NCBI GenBank assembly: GCA_000739515.1 | Contig: DF820461.1 | Span: 132,170 to 165,702, forward strand | Length of the DNA: 33,533 bases | Direction: 5' to 3' | Origin: Candidatus Moduliflexus flocculans | Lineage (GTDB): Bacteria; Moduliflexota; Moduliflexia; Moduliflexales; Moduliflexaceae | Shown here: positions 29,171 through 33,533 of the stretch, piece after piece | Layout: the number at the start of each line of letters is the position of its first letter | Numbering within the stretch: position 1 is the first letter of the stretch | Made by a program: the position numbers and the translations under genes | Notes under the pieces: generated by a model | What the model saw: the letters and a program-made list of their open reading frames with translations, nothing else | Database searches by the model: none | What the model was told of the DNA's origin: nothing

Positions 29171-30352
29171 TTAAAAAGATTTCCCAAGATCGACCGCGCT
29201 GATCGCATCGGCGCGGACGGTTTTCTGAAATGTGGAATGTCGAATGCGCTCTTGAAGCTGGCGTTCATAGTCATCTTCATCAAATGGCAGGCTGATCGTC
29301 TGTTGTTGAAATGATGAAAAAAGCATCGCATTTCCTAACATCACGGAATTCAAACCTTCGGCAGCCGGCGCAATCAGCGGTTCGCTGACGCGAATCGCGT
29401 TGACAAAATTCTCAATGATAAACCGATGCCCCGGCTCGCCGTGATGCTGATACGGCACGTCAAGCGTGTCGCATTCGACTTTTTCGAACATGCCCGTCGC
29501 AATCTGTGTATGCTTGAACATGGAGATGCGATTTTTGTAAAAGGTCAATTTGTCATCTTCGAAAATCAATTTGCCATGCTCGCCCACGATTTCCAGGCGA
29601 TTCGTTCCCGGCGATTCGGCGGTCGTGGTGATGAAATGCCCAACCATGCCGTTCTCATATTCTAAATAGGCCGTCACTTCATCTTCAACTTCGATCCGGT
29701 GATACTTGCCAATCCCGGCAAACGCCGTCACGCGGGATGGCAGGCCGACGAACCATTGATACAAATCAAGATTATGCGGGCACTGATTCAGCAGCACACC
29801 GCCCCCTTCGCCGCCCCATGTCGCCCGCCAACCGCCCTGATCGTAATAAATCTGCGGGCGATACCAGTTGGTGATAATCCAGGTCGTCCGCACTAATTTG
29901 CCGAGTTCCCCCTCATCAATCATGTGCTTGATTTTTTGCCAGTGCCCGTATGTGCGCTGCATAAACATGGCGGCGAATACGAGGTCGGGTTTGGTTGCTT
30001 TCGCGGCATCATACGCGGCGATCATCTTGCGGGCGTCTTTGGCATGCACCGCAATCGGTTTTTCGACAAGGACGTGAATCCCTTTCTGAAACGCCGCGAT
30101 GCTGATGATTGGATGATCGTAATGCGGCGTCGCAATCAGGATTGCATCTAATCCTGGCATTTCTAATAATTCACGATAATCATAATACGCTTTTGCGCCA
30201 TATTGCGCGGCAAAGCGGTCGGCCTTTGCGCGATCTGTGTCGCAAACCGCGATCAATTCGGCCTGTTCAAGGGCATGAATATCTTTGAGGTGTTGGCTGC
30301 CCATTACGCCAACCCCAATCACTGCCATTTTAAGACGTTGTGTGTTTTCCAT
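29171..30352 (-). CDS. Gfo/Idh/MocA family oxidoreductase
   Basis: An NAD(P)-dependent dehydrogenase (393 aa). The Rossmann motif GVGVMG is at 13-18 with D38 of VCDTD in the nucleotide-binding position; the family EKP motif (VEKPIAV) is at 97-99, and the catalytic-type H193 lies in CPHNLDLYQW. Other segments: GGWRATWGGEGGG and TTTAESPGTNRLEIVGEHGKLIFEDD. The family acts on sugars, inositols and related alcohols; the substrate is unknown. AAGGAGAG precedes the ATG. It is upstream of the TIM-barrel gene on the same strand, suggesting a shared catabolic step, though a repeat separates them. Confidence 0.92.
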   Translation of the reverse strand: MENTQRLKMAVIGVGVMGSQHLKDIHALEQAELIAVCDTDRAKADRFAAQYGAKAYYDYRELLEMPGLDAILIATPHYDHPIISIAAFQKGIHVLVEKPIAVHAKDARKMIAAYDAAKATKPDLVFAAMFMQRTYGHWQKIKHMIDEGELGKLVRTTWIITNWYRPQIYYDQGGWRATWGGEGGGVLLNQCPHNLDLYQWFVGLPSRVTAFAGIGKYHRIEVEDEVTAYLEYENGMVGHFITTTAESPGTNRLEIVGEHGKLIFEDDKLTFYKNRISMFKHTQIATGMFEKVECDTLDVPYQHHGEPGHRFIIENFVNAIRVSEPLIAPAAEGLNSVMLGNAMLFSSFQQQTISLPFDEDDYERQLQERIRHSTFQKTVRADAISAVDLGKSF

Positions 30353-30464
30353 GTTCTACTCTCCTTTTGTTATGATTGATCATGGTGGGAAATCGCTCGC
30401 ATCGTGGGGGCGATTGAATCGAAAAGTTGCTGGTGTGAAGGTGTCTACCAATCAGGCTTAATGT

Positions 30465-31145
30465 TCAATGCAAAAACAAATCCCATTCTTCTAACGTTTC
30501 TGGTGCTTCCGGCGGCTTTTCTGGCAAGAGCATGCCACCGCTCATCAAATACTTAAATCCTTCTTCTACACTCATCGAAAGCGGGATCACCTGACTTTGC
30601 GGGTAAATGATCAATAATCCGCCGGTAAAGTTAGGCGTGCTCGGAATGAAGATATTGACGAGCCTGTCATTCTCAGCAACAGTTCCCTGATGGTGTTCTG
30701 TGAAAGCTGTTGCGGGTGAGCCTGAAGCGGCTTTGCCTGTTACGACGCCGAGCGCATACGATCCGTCATGCGGGTATGGTACTAATACAACTTGCTGGAA
30801 TGGCTTGTCTTTCGGGGAAAAAAATAATTCGATAATCTGTTTGACTGAGGCATAGACACTACGCACTAATGGGATTTTTTTCACCAGGCTTTCCCCAAGC
30901 GCGACAAATTTTCGACCGACAAAATTCGTGCTGAACAAGCCGATGAAAAAGATCATCAGGAGCGTCACTACTAAGCCGATCCCCGGAATATCAACATGAA
31001 AGAGATGCTCAACAAATGGCTTGCTGATACGATCAATATAATTGACAAACAATTTCAGCAGAAAAAAAACCAGCACGGTCGGGACTGTGACCACAAGCCC
31101 CGCGAGAAACGTTCGCTCAATTTTGTGGCGCAGGCGGCGAATCAT
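30465..31145 (-). CDS. DUF502 family inner-membrane protein
   Basis: A 226-residue protein of the DUF502 family: a basic N-terminus (RRLRHKIERTFLAGL), TM1 at about 12-32 (VVTVPTVLVFFLLKLFVNYI), TM2 at about 54-72 (IGLVVTLLMIFFIGLF), then the conserved cytosolic or periplasmic part with LGESLVKKIPLVRSVYASVKQIIELF and FIPSTPNFTGGLLIIYPQSQVIPL. The function of the family is not established. Its start overlaps the ispG stop by four bases, so the two are translationally coupled. Confidence 0.92.
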   Translation of the reverse strand: MIRRLRHKIERTFLAGLVVTVPTVLVFFLLKLFVNYIDRISKPFVEHLFHVDIPGIGLVVTLLMIFFIGLFSTNFVGRKFVALGESLVKKIPLVRSVYASVKQIIELFFSPKDKPFQQVVLVPYPHDGSYALGVVTGKAASGSPATAFTEHHQGTVAENDRLVNIFIPSTPNFTGGLLIIYPQSQVIPLSMSVEEGFKYLMSGGMLLPEKPPEAPETLEEWDLFLH

Positions 31146-32227
31146 ACGGCAGATTGGCGTTCGGCAAGGCGAGCCGCAAGGGTTTCGGCTTCCCGGCAGA
31201 ATACGTCTAAGAGTGCATGCTCAGAAAATTTGCCCAACATTTCTCCTTGCTTAAAAATCAGGCCGCATTCTTTGCCACCGGCCAGACCGATGTCCGCATC
31301 GTTCGCTTCTCCCGGCCCATTGACAACGCAGCCCATCACCGCGACACGCAGCGGATAGGTAATATGCGCGAGGCGGCGTTCGACCTCTTCCGCGAGCGAG
31401 ATAATGTCCACTTCGGTCCGTCCGCAGGTGGGGCAGGAGGTAATCACCACGCCGTGCTGCCGCAAATGCAGCGCTTTCAAAATTTCATAGCCGACGCGCA
31501 CTTCATCGAGCGGGCTGCCAGTCAGCGACACGCGGATGGTGTCGCCGATGCCGTCCGCTAATAAAATCCCCAAACCGACTGACGATTTGATGGTCCCGGC
31601 GTTCAGCGTTCCGGCTTCGGTGACGCCGACATGCAGCGGATAGGCGACTTTTTGCGCCATCAGGCGATATGCCTCGACAGTACGCGGCACGTCTGAGGCT
31701 TTGAGCGAGATTTTCAGATTCGCAAAGCCGAATTTTTCCAGCAGTTCGACATGGCGCAACGCGCTTTCCACCATCGCTTCCGCCGTCGCTGAACCGTATT
31801 TCGCCAGCAGGTCTTTTTCCAGCGAACCGGCATTCACGCCGATACGAATGGCGACGTTGTGCGATCCGGCGGCGTCAACAACGGCCTTGACGCGGTCGTC
31901 GCTGCCGATGTTGCCAGGATTGAAACGAATGGCGTCCACGCCTTGTTCGATGGCTTTCAATGCGAGACGATAGTCGAAATGAATATCAGCGACCAGCGGA
32001 ATGTCAATGCTGCGTCGGATCGCGCCAAGCGCCTCGGCGGCCTCCATATCCGGCACGGCGGAGCGGATGATTTCGCAGCCGACGGCTTGCAATTCATGAA
32101 TCTGCGCGACGGTGGCGGCGACATCCCGCGTGTCGGTTTTGGTCATGGATTGTACCGAAATCGGCGCGTTCCCGCCGATGGCGACCTTTCCGACCTGAAT
32201 CTGGCGTGTGTGACGGCGTTGGAACAT
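31142..32227 (-). CDS. ispG: 4-hydroxy-3-methylbut-2-enyl diphosphate synthase (IspG/GcpE)
   Basis: IspG (361 aa) reduces 2-C-methyl-erythritol cyclodiphosphate to HMBPP in the MEP isoprenoid pathway, using a [4Fe-4S] cluster. The TIM-barrel domain opens RRHTRQIQVGKVAIGGNAPISVQSMTKTDTRD split over residues 4-35. Cluster ligands are C265 and C268 (SCPTCGR), C300 and E307 (GCVVNGPGE). The length fits the bacterial form without the plant/Chlamydia insert. AGGAT before the ATG overlaps the stop of the Rpn gene. In many bacteria it directly follows rseP; here the nuclease gene intervenes. Confidence 0.96.
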   Translation of the reverse strand: MFQRRHTRQIQVGKVAIGGNAPISVQSMTKTDTRDVAATVAQIHELQAVGCEIIRSAVPDMEAAEALGAIRRSIDIPLVADIHFDYRLALKAIEQGVDAIRFNPGNIGSDDRVKAVVDAAGSHNVAIRIGVNAGSLEKDLLAKYGSATAEAMVESALRHVELLEKFGFANLKISLKASDVPRTVEAYRLMAQKVAYPLHVGVTEAGTLNAGTIKSSVGLGILLADGIGDTIRVSLTGSPLDEVRVGYEILKALHLRQHGVVITSCPTCGRTEVDIISLAEEVERRLAHITYPLRVAVMGCVVNGPGEANDADIGLAGGKECGLIFKQGEMLGKFSEHALLDVFCREAETLAARLAERQSAV

Positions 32228-32235
32228 ATTCTATC

Positions 32236-33285
32236 CTAATTCTGTGGAACAGCGCGGTATTGTTCGATCAAGGCTTTGATCTCAGCAAGGTGCTGTGCCT
32301 GTTCGAATCCCTGTTCAATCTTTTTCAGCGTTTCAGGGTCTTGAATCGTCTGGAGCACAGGCATTAATGTGGCAGCATCAGATCCGAATCTGAAACGCAA
32401 CACCAAATTCATCCCTTCCAACAAGCCTTGACAATACCCTTGTTTTTTTCCAATTTCCGCCTGTTTCTCAGCGTATTGGACACCCTTTTCGAACCCTTTT
32501 TCAAACCCTTCCTGAATCCATTGCTCTGCGAGCGTCATGACGACATTCCTCCCCTCCATTGCTTCGAAGGTCTTTTCGACAATTTTTACGATCTGCTCTT
32601 TCTTGATGTTATCAGTCGCGCTGGCGACATAGCGCAACAGTGTTTCTAAGTATTGCAAACCGCTCGTTTTATCAAGCAAGTCCCGCAGCAACGACAAAAT
32701 GGCTGGCAGGCGTTGTTCGATATCTGCATCGAAAATATGCTTGAGCAGCAGCAGCGCTACTCGCGACATGACCGATCCTCGAATCTCTTTATCAGAATAT
32801 CGAGAAAGATCGATTAACACATATTCGAATGTCGGAATATACTCTGTCAGCAAGTGTTCCTGCCTGCCGAACGTTCCCGAAAAATTCAGCGGCATTGTCC
32901 AATGCCGTTGTCCGTGATATAAAACAAGCGGAATAATTTGCGGCAGTGTCGTTGATTCTGGCTGCTGCTTAAGGTGCAGCCGCCAGATTTTCAGCAGATA
33001 TTCCATCAATTGCAGATGGATATATTTTTCAGGATAACTTTTGTGTTCGAACAGCAAATAGACATACCCCGCCTGTCCTGAAAAATTGACGAGATACAGC
33101 AAGTCAGAATGAAATTCTTTCAAAGCTGGGTCAACAAACGAATCTTTGGAAATATTCAACGACTCCAGATTGATTCGCTGCAACACCGCATCGGGCAGAT
33201 AATTCCGCAGAAAGTCGAGCGCAAACGCTCGATTGCTCCATGTTTCCCGAAACAATTTATCATGCGGGTTCGCAATGTCTCCCAT
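32236..33285 (-). CDS. Rpn family recombination-promoting nuclease/putative transposase
   Basis: A 349-residue Rpn/YhgA-like protein (PD-(D/E)XK superfamily). The N-terminus NPHDKLFRETWSNRAFALDFL is typical; the nuclease core is D61 in FHSDLLYLV and E80-x-K82 in LLFEHKS. E. coli RpnA-type proteins cut DNA and raise RecA-independent recombination. The C-terminal part has a repeat-like helical region (WIQEGFEKGFEKGVQYAEKQ). The gene is in frame, apparently intact, and fits between rseP (stop 5 bases upstream) and ispG (start 8 bases downstream) with no inverted repeats at its ends. Such families are often multicopy in their hosts. Confidence 0.9.
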   Translation of the reverse strand: MGDIANPHDKLFRETWSNRAFALDFLRNYLPDAVLQRINLESLNISKDSFVDPALKEFHSDLLYLVNFSGQAGYVYLLFEHKSYPEKYIHLQLMEYLLKIWRLHLKQQPESTTLPQIIPLVLYHGQRHWTMPLNFSGTFGRQEHLLTEYIPTFEYVLIDLSRYSDKEIRGSVMSRVALLLLKHIFDADIEQRLPAILSLLRDLLDKTSGLQYLETLLRYVASATDNIKKEQIVKIVEKTFEAMEGRNVVMTLAEQWIQEGFEKGFEKGVQYAEKQAEIGKKQGYCQGLLEGMNLVLRFRFGSDAATLMPVLQTIQDPETLKKIEQGFEQAQHLAEIKALIEQYRAVPQN

Positions 33286-33289
33286 GTTT

Positions 33290-33533
33290 CTACCACCCTA
33301 ACAGCCGCGTGATGTCGTTGTAGAAGATGAAAATAATCAGCGGAATCAGGATGAGCAGGCCGATTTTCTGCGCGAGTTCGCGGCGCTTCATGCTGAGCGG
33401 CTTGCGGCTCAGAAATTCCACGAGCAGCAGGAAAATATGGCCGCCGTCTAAGACCGGAATCGGGAGCAGGTTGAAGATGCCGAGGCTGAGGCTGACGACG
33501 CCGATAAAGCTGATCAAATCCGACGCGCCCTGC
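33290..33533 (-). CDS. rseP: RIP site-2 metalloprotease RseP, C-terminal part (cut by window edge)
   Basis: The last 80 codons of a membrane zinc protease that cleaves anti-sigma factors and signal peptides within the membrane. The frame reads QGASDLISFIGVVSLSLGIF then NLLPIPVLDGGHIFLLLVEF; LDGGH is the family's third zinc-ligand motif (Asp). A final hydrophobic segment (IGLLILIPLIIFIFYNDI) ends at LLGW. The HExxH motif and PDZ domains lie outside the window. The TAG stop is five bases before the nuclease start. Confidence 0.93.
   Translation of the reverse strand, partial: QGASDLISFIGVVSLSLGIFNLLPIPVLDGGHIFLLLVEFLSRKPLSMKRRELAQKIGLLILIPLIIFIFYNDITRLLGW

Noticed and set aside
32306..32325. 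TTCGAATCCC stretch resembling a tRNA T-loop
   Set aside because: It is within the nuclease coding sequence and no acceptor, D or anticodon arms can be built around it.
1..33533. Search for CRISPR arrays, integrases, toxin-antitoxin pairs or phage genes
   Set aside because: No regularly spaced direct repeats and no matching protein motifs were seen; the only mobile-type gene is the Rpn nuclease.

Overview
The window comes from a Gram-negative bacterium of moderate GC content. Outer-membrane biology is indicated by a small signal-peptide beta-barrel protein, RseP and an exosortase. Isoprenoids are made by the MEP pathway (ispG), and there is a membrane chemoreceptor. The mix of zinc-type S14, S4 and L36, a DUF503 gene between infB and rbfA, an exosortase, REC-DUF4388 signalling and an Rpn-type nuclease suggests a deep-branching or poorly cultured lineage. 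Something near Deltaproteobacteria or the candidate phylum KSB3/Moduliflexota is a guess that only a 16S or ribosomal-protein tree could settle.

Region 1 (1-13037, + strand) is one unbroken S10-spc-alpha super-operon: rplW (partial), rplB, rpsS, rplV, rpsC, rplP, rpmC, rpsQ, rplN, rplX, rplE, rpsN, rpsH, rplF, rplR, rpsE, rpmD, rplO, secY, infA, rpmJ, rpsM, rpsK, rpsD, rpoA, rplQ, closed by a strong intrinsic terminator. Gene order is classical, but adk and map are absent between secY and infA. Several spacers are long and carry clear hairpins, and five genes start with TTG behind good ribosome binding sites.

Region 2 (13044-15441) holds an exosortase on the - strand, then divergently the RNase P RNA (rnpB) and, about 30 bases later without a visible terminator, a small outer-membrane barrel protein. 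Region 3 (15493-21005, + strand) is the rimP-nusA-infB-DUF503-rbfA operon for ribosome maturation, transcription elongation/antitermination and translation initiation. Its IF2 has a long charged linker with a 13-residue tandem repeat.

Region 4 (21022-28001) is a signalling block: a near-consensus sigma70 promoter drives a REC-DUF4388 response regulator and a companion protein with two internal DUF4388-like repeats. These are followed by a DegV-family protein (- strand), a 780-base spacer holding a palindromic repeat and a possible gene remnant, a transmembrane methyl-accepting chemotaxis protein (+) and a VOC-family protein (-).

Region 5 (28027-33533, all - strand) holds a sugar-phosphate-isomerase-like TIM barrel, a Gfo/Idh/MocA oxidoreductase, a DUF502 membrane protein, ispG, an Rpn-type PD-(D/E)XK nuclease and the 3' end of rseP. 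The nuclease sits tightly between rseP and ispG, genes that are often direct neighbours. Palindromic repeat elements interrupt the spacers on both sides of the isomerase gene.

No CRISPR array, tRNA, rRNA, integrase or complete insertion sequence was seen. The least ordinary items are the DUF4388 pair, the nested palindromic repeats, the nuclease inserted in the rseP-ispG operon, and the structured spacers of the ribosomal operon.
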